Positions 40,785 through 48,031 of a DNA stretch of 48,882 bases are shown here, piece after piece. Origin of the DNA: Kiloniellales bacterium. Its GTDB lineage: Bacteria; Pseudomonadota; Alphaproteobacteria; Kiloniellales; JAKSBE01. Made by a program: the position numbers and the translations under genes. The notes beneath the pieces are model-generated. The model saw nothing but the letters and a program-made list of their open reading frames with translations. It was not told where the DNA came from and did not search any database. How positions within the stretch are numbered: position 1 is the stretch's first letter; every line of letters begins with the position of its first letter. Location of the stretch: assembly GCA_022361275.1 (NCBI GenBank), contig JAKSBE010000149.1:1-48882 (forward strand). The letters are read 5' to 3'.

Positions 40785-42194
40785 TCAGCGTGCCAGGATC
40801 ACCAGCTCGACCGGATGGCTGACGCCCTGGACCGCGGCCGAGCTGCGCTCCGGCGTCGGACCCTTGGGGGTGAAGCCCTGGCTCAGCGCCGCCTTGTAGG
40901 CGGCCGCGTTGCAAAGGCCGCGCACACCCAGGTCCTTGTTGTGCTTCTCCAGCTTGGCCGAGAGGTTCACCGCGTCGCCGATCACGGTGTACTCCAGACG
41001 GGTTTCGTCGCCCACCGCGCCGAAGAGGATCCGCCCGGTCGCGACCGCGGCGTTCACCTCGGGGCAGGCCTCGCCCTTGGCCTGGCAGTCGCGGCGCCAG
41101 GCGGCCGCGACCTCCAGCGCCTCGCTGCAGGCCCTGAGGGCATCGGCCGCGTAGGTGTCCGAGGGCGTACTGGCCCCGAAGGTCGCCATGATGCCGTCGC
41201 CCAGGAACTTGTCGATGCTGCCGCCGTGCTTCTGGATCACCGGCACCATAAGCGACTGGTACGCCGCCAGCAGGCCCATCACCCGGTCCGGTGGCAGGGT
41301 CTCGGCGAGCTTGGTGAAGCCGCGCAGGTCGAGGTTGAGGACCGCTGCCTCCCGGAGCTCGCCGCTGCCCGCGGTGATCGCCTGGTCGGCGCCCTTGATC
41401 CGGGCGGCGACCTCGGGCGCGAAGAAGCGCGAGAGGTCCTGGGCCGCCGTCTGCTCCGCGACCGCACGCACCAGCAGCCCGTAAGCGCGCCTCAGCGCCA
41501 CCGCCAGGATCAGGGTGACGACGAGGATCGAGACGATCTTGTCGAACTCGGCGCCCAGGAGGATGGAGTTCGAGGTCAGGTAGTCGACGTAGTTCTTGGT
41601 GATCATCGTGTCCGTGGGATCGACGTTGATCACGTAGAGGATCAGGGCGCCCCAGCCGGCGGCCGCCATCAGCCCGGCGAGCAGAACCCAGCGGAAGTCG
41701 AAGCGCAAGGCCCTGAGCGCGATGAAGATGAAGACGTAGAGCATGGTCGGCGCCTTCAGATAGAAGGACGCCGGCTGGCAGTACTTCAGGTGGAAGCTCC
41801 AGATCAGGACCATCAGCAGGGCGACGTCGAAGACGATCGACATGAAAAGGGACCAGCCCGGCAGGCGGGCCCGGCTGGCCCAGATCAGCCGGATCACGGT
41901 CAGCGCCAGATAGATGCCGATCGCCCAGGGTTCCAGCGCGAAACCGGGCGGAATCGGGATGCTGAGCTCCAGAGGCAGCATGAGTTCCTGGTCGAAGCAG
42001 GCCGCCTTGTTTCCCAAGGACCCGAGCCGCGGATCGGGCGCGAGCAGATAGAGGATACCGAAGGTCAGGACCACGCCGAGCTGGAGCCAGCCGATCAAGA
42101 TCTCGCTGCGGTCCTGGGACAGCTCGATTTCCCGCCGGACCCGTTCGGGCAGGGCCATGACCGGTGTCTCCCGGCGAAACAGCTTGTTCAGCAT
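40785..42194 (-). CDS. Membrane-bound class III adenylate/guanylate cyclase
   Basis: The 469-residue protein has an N-terminal sensor with about six membrane helices (35-235) and a large loop near 55-90. A short linker and a class III cyclase domain (about 280-465) follow. Metal aspartates Asp289 (LDLRGFT) and Asp333 (FLGDGIMATF) are present. So are Lys329 and Asp407, the usual adenine-selecting pair, and Asn410. The transition-state Arg is replaced by Lys414 (VNLSAKLE), a variant seen in related bacterial cyclases. Predicted product: cAMP. It is a natural candidate supplier for the cNMP-binding protein at 22101. Confidence 0.92.
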   Translation of the reverse strand: MLNKLFRRETPVMALPERVRREIELSQDRSEILIGWLQLGVVLTFGILYLLAPDPRLGSLGNKAACFDQELMLPLELSIPIPPGFALEPWAIGIYLALTVIRLIWASRARLPGWSLFMSIVFDVALLMVLIWSFHLKYCQPASFYLKAPTMLYVFIFIALRALRFDFRWVLLAGLMAAAGWGALILYVINVDPTDTMITKNYVDYLTSNSILLGAEFDKIVSILVVTLILAVALRRAYGLLVRAVAEQTAAQDLSRFFAPEVAARIKGADQAITAGSGELREAAVLNLDLRGFTKLAETLPPDRVMGLLAAYQSLMVPVIQKHGGSIDKFLGDGIMATFGASTPSDTYAADALRACSEALEVAAAWRRDCQAKGEACPEVNAAVATGRILFGAVGDETRLEYTVIGDAVNLSAKLEKHNKDLGVRGLCNAAAYKAALSQGFTPKGPTPERSSAAVQGVSHPVELVILAR

Positions 42195-42286
42195 GACGCC
42201 CCCAGAGCTCTGCGGTTCATCTCTGCGGCTCCCCTTTTTAAGCCAATCGCGCCAGGGATTGCCGTCAGTTTAACGTGAGCCCCGCG

Positions 42287-43195
42287 TTATCGCCGACGCA
42301 GCCAGAGGCTCGATTCCCGGGCACCCGCCGGCAGCGGCAGTTCGCCGACGACATGGCCGGCGAGGCGGCTGGCCAGCCGGGTCGCGACGTAATGAGAGGC
42401 GAAGACGACGTCCCAGCGCTCGCCATCCAGAAGCTGCAACACCAGGAGTTGCTCGTTGTAGCCGCGCCAGGCCCAGTCCGCCGGATAGTCGTCGGGCAGG
42501 AAGATGTCGTGGACATGAAGCAGCACGCCGGCGGGCAGGTCGGGCAGCAGACGGCCGAAGAGGAAATCGACGTCGCTGCCCGGCATGGCGACGTGGCTGG
42601 AATCGACGGACAGCATGTCGCCCGCCCCGAGCCCCGCGAAGTCGCCGGGGTCGGCCGCCTGAAGCGTGGTCTGGCGGTGCTCGACCGCGAGGCCCTGCAG
42701 GCGGGCCCGCGGCGCCGGGTCGATCGTGCGCAGACGGGTCTCCAGGCCGCCGTCGGCGATCGCCCGCGCGAAAAAGCGGGTCGAATGACCGGCCCCGACC
42801 TCGACGATCCGGGCCGGGCGCAGGCGCCGGGTCAGGCAGTAGGCCGCGGCGGCATCGAGCCGTGGAAACCAGTCCTGAGTCCAACGGGCCGCGGGTCCCC
42901 CCTGGCCGCCCCCCTGGCCGCCCCCCTGGCCGCCCTCGGGGCCGTCCTGCGGCGCGGCGCCGATCGCCGTGAGGTCGGCGGCGAGCGTCTGAATCCAGTC
43001 CAGGACCTCGAGGAAGCCCGAGGCCGCGGCGGCGAGCCGGGCTTCCGCCGCCGGATAGGGCGGCCGCTGACCTGCCGGCGTGACGGCGCCAGCGTAGCGA
43101 TAGGGTATGAAGAAGCCGCGCGGCGCCAGGCCCAGGACGGTCTGAAGTCCGAAGCGCAGACGCCGGAATGCCGCACGCCCTGTCGGCCGGGTCAC
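42287..43195 (-). CDS. Class I SAM-dependent methyltransferase-like protein
   Basis: The 302-residue protein carries SAM motif I as ARIVEVGAGHSTRFFARAI, the acidic residue in RTIDPAPR, and a Methyltransf_24-type core (DMLSVDSSHVAMPGSDVDFL, GVLLHVHDIFLPDDYP). Similar proteins occur in surface-polysaccharide and secondary-metabolite loci. A Gly-Gln repeat (GGQGGGQGGGQGG) encoded by a 12-bp tandem repeat precedes the catalytic core. The start overlaps the MBL-fold gene's stop by four bases, so the two are coupled. Confidence 0.85.
   Translation of the reverse strand: MTRPTGRAAFRRLRFGLQTVLGLAPRGFFIPYRYAGAVTPAGQRPPYPAAEARLAAAASGFLEVLDWIQTLAADLTAIGAAPQDGPEGGQGGGQGGGQGGPAARWTQDWFPRLDAAAAYCLTRRLRPARIVEVGAGHSTRFFARAIADGGLETRLRTIDPAPRARLQGLAVEHRQTTLQAADPGDFAGLGAGDMLSVDSSHVAMPGSDVDFLFGRLLPDLPAGVLLHVHDIFLPDDYPADWAWRGYNEQLLVLQLLDGERWDVVFASHYVATRLASRLAGHVVGELPLPAGARESSLWLRRR
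42897..42932. repeat. Three perfect 12-bp tandem repeats inside a gene
   Basis: CCCCCCTGGCCG occurs three times without a mismatch. On the coding (minus) strand each unit adds Gly-Gly-Gln-Gly. Unit number can change without shifting the frame. Confidence 0.9.
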
Positions 43196-44037
43196 GGATG
43201 CAGAACCAGTCCTTCCTTCGCTACGATGGTACCCGGTCTTGCCGCCTCGGCCGCGGCGGCGATCTCGTCCATGGTCGCATCGTCGTGGGAAGGATCGTGG
43301 TGAAAGACGACCAGGCGCTCGACCCCGGCAGCGTCACAGAGGCGCGCGCCTTCCTGCCAGGTCGAATGTCCCCAGGTCTTGTAGCGCGGGAATTCCTCGT
43401 CGGTGTAGCTGCAGTCGTAGATCAGAAGCTGCGTGCCTTCGATCAGCCCGAGGATGTTCTGGTCCGGCTTGCCCGGAACGTGCTCGGTGTCGGTGACGTA
43501 GCAGACCGAACGGCCGTTGTAGTCCAGGCGGTAGCCGGTCGCGCCGTTCGGGTGATTGAGCGCCGCGGTCCGCAGGCTCAAGTCCGGCCTCGGCGCGATC
43601 ACCTCGCCGGCCTCGAAGTCGTGGAAGGTGACGTTGGCGCCGAAAATCGAGGTCGGCACCGGGAACAGGGGATCGGCCATGTACTTGTTCAGCACCTCGT
43701 GCAGCATGCGCTGCGGCAACAGATGGCCGGCCCAGAGGCGCAGCCGGTTCCTCTGGTCGAAGAAGGGCGCGAAGAAGGGGATCCCGGTGATGTGGTCGAC
43801 ATGGGTGTGGGTCAGCAGGATATCGGCTTCCAGCGGGGCGTCGCCGTTCAGGCTGTTGCCCAGCTCCCTGAGGCCAGTCCCGGCATCCAGGATCAGGAGA
43901 TGCGGTCCGCAGCGTACTTCTATACAGGAGGTATTTCCGCCGTACCGCGTGTAGTCAGGCCCCGGGCAGGCAATCGAGCCGCGCACGCCCCAAAAGCGGA
44001 GCAGGAAGTCATCGTTCAAGGGGCTGCCTTTCTTCAC
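43192..44037 (-). CDS. MBL-fold metallo-hydrolase
   Basis: This 281-residue metallo-beta-lactamase-fold protein has the metal motif THTHVDHITG (His77, His79, Asp81, His82), the downstream His in LNHPNGATGYR, the Asp in VTDTEH and a final His in VVFHHDPSHDD. The start FWGVRGSIACPGPDYTRYGGNTSCIEV is typical of cyclic-phosphodiesterase/RNase Z-like members that act on phosphodiesters. A cNMP phosphodiesterase role is an open possibility given the cyclase nearby, but unproven. It is translated upstream of the methyltransferase gene. Confidence 0.9.
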   Translation of the reverse strand: MKKGSPLNDDFLLRFWGVRGSIACPGPDYTRYGGNTSCIEVRCGPHLLILDAGTGLRELGNSLNGDAPLEADILLTHTHVDHITGIPFFAPFFDQRNRLRLWAGHLLPQRMLHEVLNKYMADPLFPVPTSIFGANVTFHDFEAGEVIAPRPDLSLRTAALNHPNGATGYRLDYNGRSVCYVTDTEHVPGKPDQNILGLIEGTQLLIYDCSYTDEEFPRYKTWGHSTWQEGARLCDAAGVERLVVFHHDPSHDDATMDEIAAAAEAARPGTIVAKEGLVLHP

Positions 44038-44186
44038 TCCATTCTAACGGTCGGCGGCACCCGCCCTAAAAGGTGACCCCTCGGCAGCATGACACGCCCG
44101 GAGCGAGGCGCAAGACCCTCTTATACTCTTATGACGGACCTTGGCGGAACCGTGCTGCCCGAGGACGATGCCGAGGACGATAATCA

Positions 44187-44213
44187 GATATGGGGTCGAT
44201 TCGACCTCATATC
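44187..44213. repeat. 13-bp inverted repeat between MBL and regulator genes
   Basis: GATATGGGGTCGA and TCGACCTCATATC are separated by one base and differ at one paired position. It lies 9 bp beyond the stop of the response-regulator gene. It may act as a terminator hairpin for that leftward transcript (no T-tract) or as an operator. Confidence 0.6.
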
Positions 44214-44221
44214 ACCCCGCT

Positions 44222-44917
44222 TTAGGGGGCGAGGCGATAGCCGCCGGGCTCGGTCACCAGGATCGCGGCATTGGAGGGATCCAGCTCGATCTTCTGGCGC
44301 AGGCGATAGACGTGTGTCTCCAAGGTGTGGGTGGTGACCGAGGCATTGTAGCCCCAGACCTCGCCCAGCAGCGTGTCGCGACCGACCACCTTGTTCCCGG
44401 TGCGATAGAGGTACTTCAGGATCGCCGTCTCCTTCTCGGTCAGGCGGATCTTCTTCTTGGTCTCGCCATGGACCAGAAGCTTGGCGCTGGGACGGAAGGT
44501 ATAGGGTCCGATGGTGAAGACCGCGTCCTCGCTCTGTTCATGCTGGCGCAGCTGGGCCCGCAGCCGGGCCAGCAGAACACCGAGCTTGAACGGCTTGGTG
44601 ACGTAGTCATTGGCGCCGGCGTCGAGGCCGAGGATGGTATCGGCATCCGATTCCGCGGCCGTCAGCATGATGATCGGCGACTTGACGCCGTTGCGCCGCA
44701 TCAGGCGGCAGACCTCCCGGCCGTCCATGTCGGGCAGGCCGACGTCCAGCAGGATGGCATCGAAGTATTCCTGTTTGGTCACCTCCAGAGCATCGCCGCC
44801 GTTGCCGGCCTCGACGGTCGAGAACTCCTCGTGCAGGCGCAGCTGTTCGCTGAGGGACTGGCGCAGGGCTTCGTCGTCGTCGACGAGCAGGATCTTCTTG
44901 CCTGGAGTCGCGTTCAT
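44222..44917 (-). CDS. OmpR/PhoB-family response regulator
   Basis: A 231-residue product is predicted from ATG 44917 (MNATPGKKILLVDDD). The receiver domain (7-120) has the acidic pair Asp13/Asp14, phospho-acceptor Asp58 (LLDVGLPDMDG), Thr86 and Lys108 (YVTKPFK). The DNA-binding winged helix (about 135-229) has TEKETAILKYLYR, the recognition helix THTLETHVYRLRQKIE and GGYRLAP. An upstream in-frame start would add 55 unrelated residues and is rejected. No histidine kinase is adjacent, so it is an orphan here. Similar lone regulators are conserved in alphaproteobacteria, but the target genes are unknown. Confidence 0.94.
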   Translation of the reverse strand: MNATPGKKILLVDDDEALRQSLSEQLRLHEEFSTVEAGNGGDALEVTKQEYFDAILLDVGLPDMDGREVCRLMRRNGVKSPIIMLTAAESDADTILGLDAGANDYVTKPFKLGVLLARLRAQLRQHEQSEDAVFTIGPYTFRPSAKLLVHGETKKKIRLTEKETAILKYLYRTGNKVVGRDTLLGEVWGYNASVTTHTLETHVYRLRQKIELDPSNAAILVTEPGGYRLAP

Positions 44918-45112
44918 GGCTTGCCGGTCCGAATGCCCCTCTGCCGCGCTTCTTGCCGCACCACCGGGCGCCTGGGAGATCGTTGGTCGAACCGCGGCGA
45001 CGGAGACCGAGTCTCTCCGAGCCGGGCCGGCGCGGACGCACGGCGAAGTCTTGACCGTGTCAGATATCATCCGCCGCTTCACGGTTCAAGGCGCCGGGCG
45101 GAGCGGCGGGCG

Positions 45113-45976
45113 CTAGACGCCCGTCAGGGCGATGAGCCCAGCGGTCAGCGGATGCTCCGGCGCCAGCAGCAGATCGAGGATCGAGAAGTGGCTTTGCCCT
45201 TCGATCACCAGCGCCTCCAGCTCGGCACCCTGCCGGCGCCAGTCGGCCGCGAAGGCCGCCTGCTGGCGCCGGAACTCCTCGGTCTCCTCGCCGCCGACCG
45301 CGCAGACCAGGCGCGCGCCCGGCGGCGGCGCGATCCGCAGCGGGCTCATGTCGCGGACCGTCTCGGGGTCGATCTGCAGAACCGGCTGCTGGTAGCAGAG
45401 CCGCATCGGCTCCAGATCGTAGATCCCGCTGATCGAGCCGGCGGCGGCGAGGGCCGGCTCCCGGAGGCCGAAGGCGGCCCGCCAGTCCGTGGCCGAGGCC
45501 ATGGCCGCCAGGTGGCCGCCGGCAGAGTGACCGAGGGCGACGATGCGCCGCGGATCGAGGCCCAGACCCGGCGCCTCGGCCTGCAACCAGCCGAAGGCAC
45601 GGCGGATCTGGGCGACCATTTCACCGATCCCCGTATCCGGCGCCAGATCGTAGTTCAGCGAGGCGTAGGCGATGCCGTGGTCCAGAAAGGCGGCGCCGAG
45701 ATAGCTGAAATCCGACTTGTCGAGGGCCTGCCAATAGCCGCCGTGGATGAAAGCGATGAGGGGCGCCGGCCCTTCGGCCGCCGGGAAGAGGTCGAGGGTC
45801 TGGCCGGTCGTCGCTCCGTAGCGGAGATTCAGTTGCCCGGTCCTTTCCGCCCGGAACGCGGCGCTTTCCTTCGCCCACCTGGCGAAGTAGGCCTCGTGCT
45901 CCGGCCAGCGGGCACGCAGGTTGATCTGGGCATCGAGCTGAGCTTGATCGTAGTGGAGGAAGACCGTATCAGACAT
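45113..45976 (-). CDS. Alpha/beta hydrolase (arylformamidase/esterase type)
   Basis: The 287-residue protein has the oxyanion-hole motif HGGYWQALDKSDFS (His78-Gly-Gly80), the nucleophile Ser151 in GHSAGGHLAA and a C-terminal His in EGQSHFSILD. The wording of the HGGYW block and the size match alpha/beta-hydrolase N-formylkynurenine formamidases and related carbamate/ester hydrolases. No tryptophan-catabolism genes are near, so the substrate is open. It is monocistronic. Confidence 0.88.
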   Translation of the reverse strand: MSDTVFLHYDQAQLDAQINLRARWPEHEAYFARWAKESAAFRAERTGQLNLRYGATTGQTLDLFPAAEGPAPLIAFIHGGYWQALDKSDFSYLGAAFLDHGIAYASLNYDLAPDTGIGEMVAQIRRAFGWLQAEAPGLGLDPRRIVALGHSAGGHLAAMASATDWRAAFGLREPALAAAGSISGIYDLEPMRLCYQQPVLQIDPETVRDMSPLRIAPPPGARLVCAVGGEETEEFRRQQAAFAADWRRQGAELEALVIEGQSHFSILDLLLAPEHPLTAGLIALTGV

Positions 45977-46132
45977 GCGTGCCTCGACGGTGGCGCCCTC
46001 ACCTCAACTCGGGGATCTCGATGCCGGGCCTTTCACGACGGACCGATCCCGGGGGTCGGCCCCGACTGGTGTTACCCGACTGGGTTGAAGGTGACACGCG
46101 GCGTCACATTTCGTAAAGTCGCAGAGTTGGAG

Positions 46133-47269
46133 ATGCTGAAAACGCTGAAATCTGAGGCGGTTACGCCGGATTACCCGCTGCGCGGGGTCGATCGTGCGAT
46201 CGGCGAGCTGCGTCGGGGCCGGCCGCTGCTGCTTCTGGGCGTGCGGGACCGCCACGCCCTGGTTGCCTCGGCCGAGTTGGCGACTCCCGCCGGGCTGGAG
46301 GAACAGCGCCGCCTCAGCGGGTCCGAACCCGGTATCGCCCTGACCCGCCGCCGCGCCCTGGCCCTCGGCTTGGTGTCGGAAACCGACCGGGGCGGCGGCG
46401 TGCTTTGCCTCTCCTTGGGCAAGGCCTCGGCGAAGACCTTGCGCGCCCTGGCCGACCCCCTGCTGCCCGAGCCTTTCACGGCCGGATCCCTGGGCAGCGG
46501 GACGGCGCTGGCCGAGACCACGGGCGCACTGGCGAAGGCCGCGATCGAGCTCACCAAGCTCGCCCATCTCCTGCCGGCTGCGGCGATCTCCGAGATCGAG
46601 CCTGCGGCGGAGGCCGCCCTGCCGGCGGAGATCCTGCGGGTCCCAGCGGCCGCGGTCAGCGCCTACCGGATCGCGGCGGCGGAGGCGCTGGACCGGGTGT
46701 CCGAGGCGCGGGTACCGCTGTTCGACGCCGAAAACGCCCGAATCATCACCTTCCGCCCGCGCAACGGCGGCTTCGAGCACCTGGCCATCGTGATCGGAGA
46801 GCCGGCACCGGAGGCGCCGGTGCTGGTCCGCCTGCATTCCGAATGTCTGACCGGCGATCTTCTCGGCAGCCTGCGGTGCGACTGCGGCGACCAGCTGCGC
46901 GGCGCGATCAAGACCATCGCCGAGGCCGGCAGCGGCGTGCTGCTCTACCTCGCCCAGGAGGGCCGGGGCATCGGCCTGGCCAACAAGCTGCGGGCCTATG
47001 GCCTGCAGGATCGCGGCGCCGACACGCTGGAGGCCAACGAACAGCTCGGCTTCGACCCGGACGAGCGGATCTTCGTCCCGGCGGCCAGCATGCTCAGGAT
47101 GCTCGGGATCACCCGGATCCGGCTGCTGACCAACAACCCGCAAAAGCAACAGGCCATGGGCCGCCTCGGCATCGACGTCGCCGAACGCGTGCCGCTGGTG
47201 ATCCCGGCCAACCCCCACAACGCCGACTACCTGGACACCAAGGCGCGGCGCTTCGGCCACCAGTTCTGA
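46133..47269 (+). CDS. ribA: GTP cyclohydrolase II with atypical N-terminal domain
   Basis: This 378-residue protein has a complete RibA domain in its C-terminal half (about 190-375). The zinc ligands are Cys238, Cys249 and Cys251 (HSECLTGDLLGSLRCDCG). QEGRGIGLANK carries catalytic-site residues, and LLTNNPQK binds substrate. It opens GTP to start riboflavin synthesis. The first 185 residues resemble a shortened RibB-like fold (SEPGIALTRRRALALGL) but lack the RibB acidic metal motif, so DHBP synthase activity is not expected. ATG 46133 follows GAGTTGGAG. The frame is open far upstream, but that part shadows opposite-strand genes. Confidence 0.93.
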   Translation: MLKTLKSEAVTPDYPLRGVDRAIGELRRGRPLLLLGVRDRHALVASAELATPAGLEEQRRLSGSEPGIALTRRRALALGLVSETDRGGGVLCLSLGKASAKTLRALADPLLPEPFTAGSLGSGTALAETTGALAKAAIELTKLAHLLPAAAISEIEPAAEAALPAEILRVPAAAVSAYRIAAAEALDRVSEARVPLFDAENARIITFRPRNGGFEHLAIVIGEPAPEAPVLVRLHSECLTGDLLGSLRCDCGDQLRGAIKTIAEAGSGVLLYLAQEGRGIGLANKLRAYGLQDRGADTLEANEQLGFDPDERIFVPAASMLRMLGITRIRLLTNNPQKQQAMGRLGIDVAERVPLVIPANPHNADYLDTKARRFGHQF

Positions 47270-47294
47270 AGCCCGAACGGCATCGGGACCTGCG

Positions 47295-47984
47295 CTAATC
47301 CAGCGGAGGACGTCTGCCGAAAATCGCGGTACCGACACGGACGTGGGTCGCGCCGAAACGGATCGCGGTGTCGAAGTCGCCGCTCATGCCCATGGACAGC
47401 CAAGGCAGGTGCTCGGCCCGGGCAAGCTCACGCAGCAAGGCGAAGTGCGGGGCCGGGTTCTCGTCCACCGGGGGGATGCACATCAGCCCCCTCAAGGGCA
47501 GCACAAGCTCGTCGCGGGCCAGCCGGATCAGCTCCGCGGCGGCGCCGGGGCTCACACCGGCCTTTTGCGGCTCCTCACCGGTGTTGACCTGAATCAGGCA
47601 GTCCGGCCGGCGCCCGGCCTTGGCCATCTCCTTGGCGAGGACATGCGCCAGCTTGGGCCGGTCGAGGGTCTCGATGCAGTCGAAGAGCCGGACCGCGTCC
47701 GCGGCCTTGTTGCTCTGCAGGGGGCCGATCAGATGCAGGCGGAGCCGCGGATGACCGGCCTTGAGGTCAGGGTACTTGGCTTGCGCCTCCTGGACGCGGT
47801 TCTCGCCGAACACCAGGTGACCGGCCGCCAGGGCCTCGGCCACCGCTGCGGCGCCATGGGTCTTGGAGACCGCCACCAGGGTCACGTCGTCGGGCCGGCG
47901 GCCGGCCTGGCCCGCGGCTTCGGCGACGCGGGCCCGCACCGCGGCGAGCCGGCCCTCGATGCTGTCGCTGTGCTGGCTGTCCAT
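47295..47984 (-). CDS. yggS: YggS-family PLP homeostasis protein
   Basis: This 229-residue alanine-racemase-fold barrel has PLP Lys41 (LVAVSKTH). FGENRVQEAQAKYP, LHLIGPLQSNK, CLIQVNTGEEPQKAG, LSMGMSGDFDTAIRFGATHVRVG and the end AIFGRRP are all hallmark YggS/PLPBP blocks. These proteins bind and buffer pyridoxal phosphate and have no known catalytic reaction. ATG 47984 is chosen; another ATG 12 bases upstream is equally possible. It is convergent with ribA (25 bp between stops). Confidence 0.95.
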   Translation of the reverse strand: MDSQHSDSIEGRLAAVRARVAEAAGQAGRRPDDVTLVAVSKTHGAAAVAEALAAGHLVFGENRVQEAQAKYPDLKAGHPRLRLHLIGPLQSNKAADAVRLFDCIETLDRPKLAHVLAKEMAKAGRRPDCLIQVNTGEEPQKAGVSPGAAAELIRLARDELVLPLRGLMCIPPVDENPAPHFALLRELARAEHLPWLSMGMSGDFDTAIRFGATHVRVGTAIFGRRPPLD

Positions 47985-48031
47985 CGCGGGGATCATCGAC
48001 GCTGTCGACGGCCGGATCAAGCGCAGCCGGA

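Noticed and set aside
45977..46132. FMN riboswitch upstream of ribA
   Set aside because: The 156-bp leader lacks the conserved RFN-element blocks, and riboswitch-type junction structure is not visible.
44141..47269. A 1042-codon frame suggesting a large N-terminal extension of RibA
   Set aside because: The upstream part is antisense shadow of the regulator and hydrolase genes; RibA begins at ATG 46133 with a ribosome-binding site.
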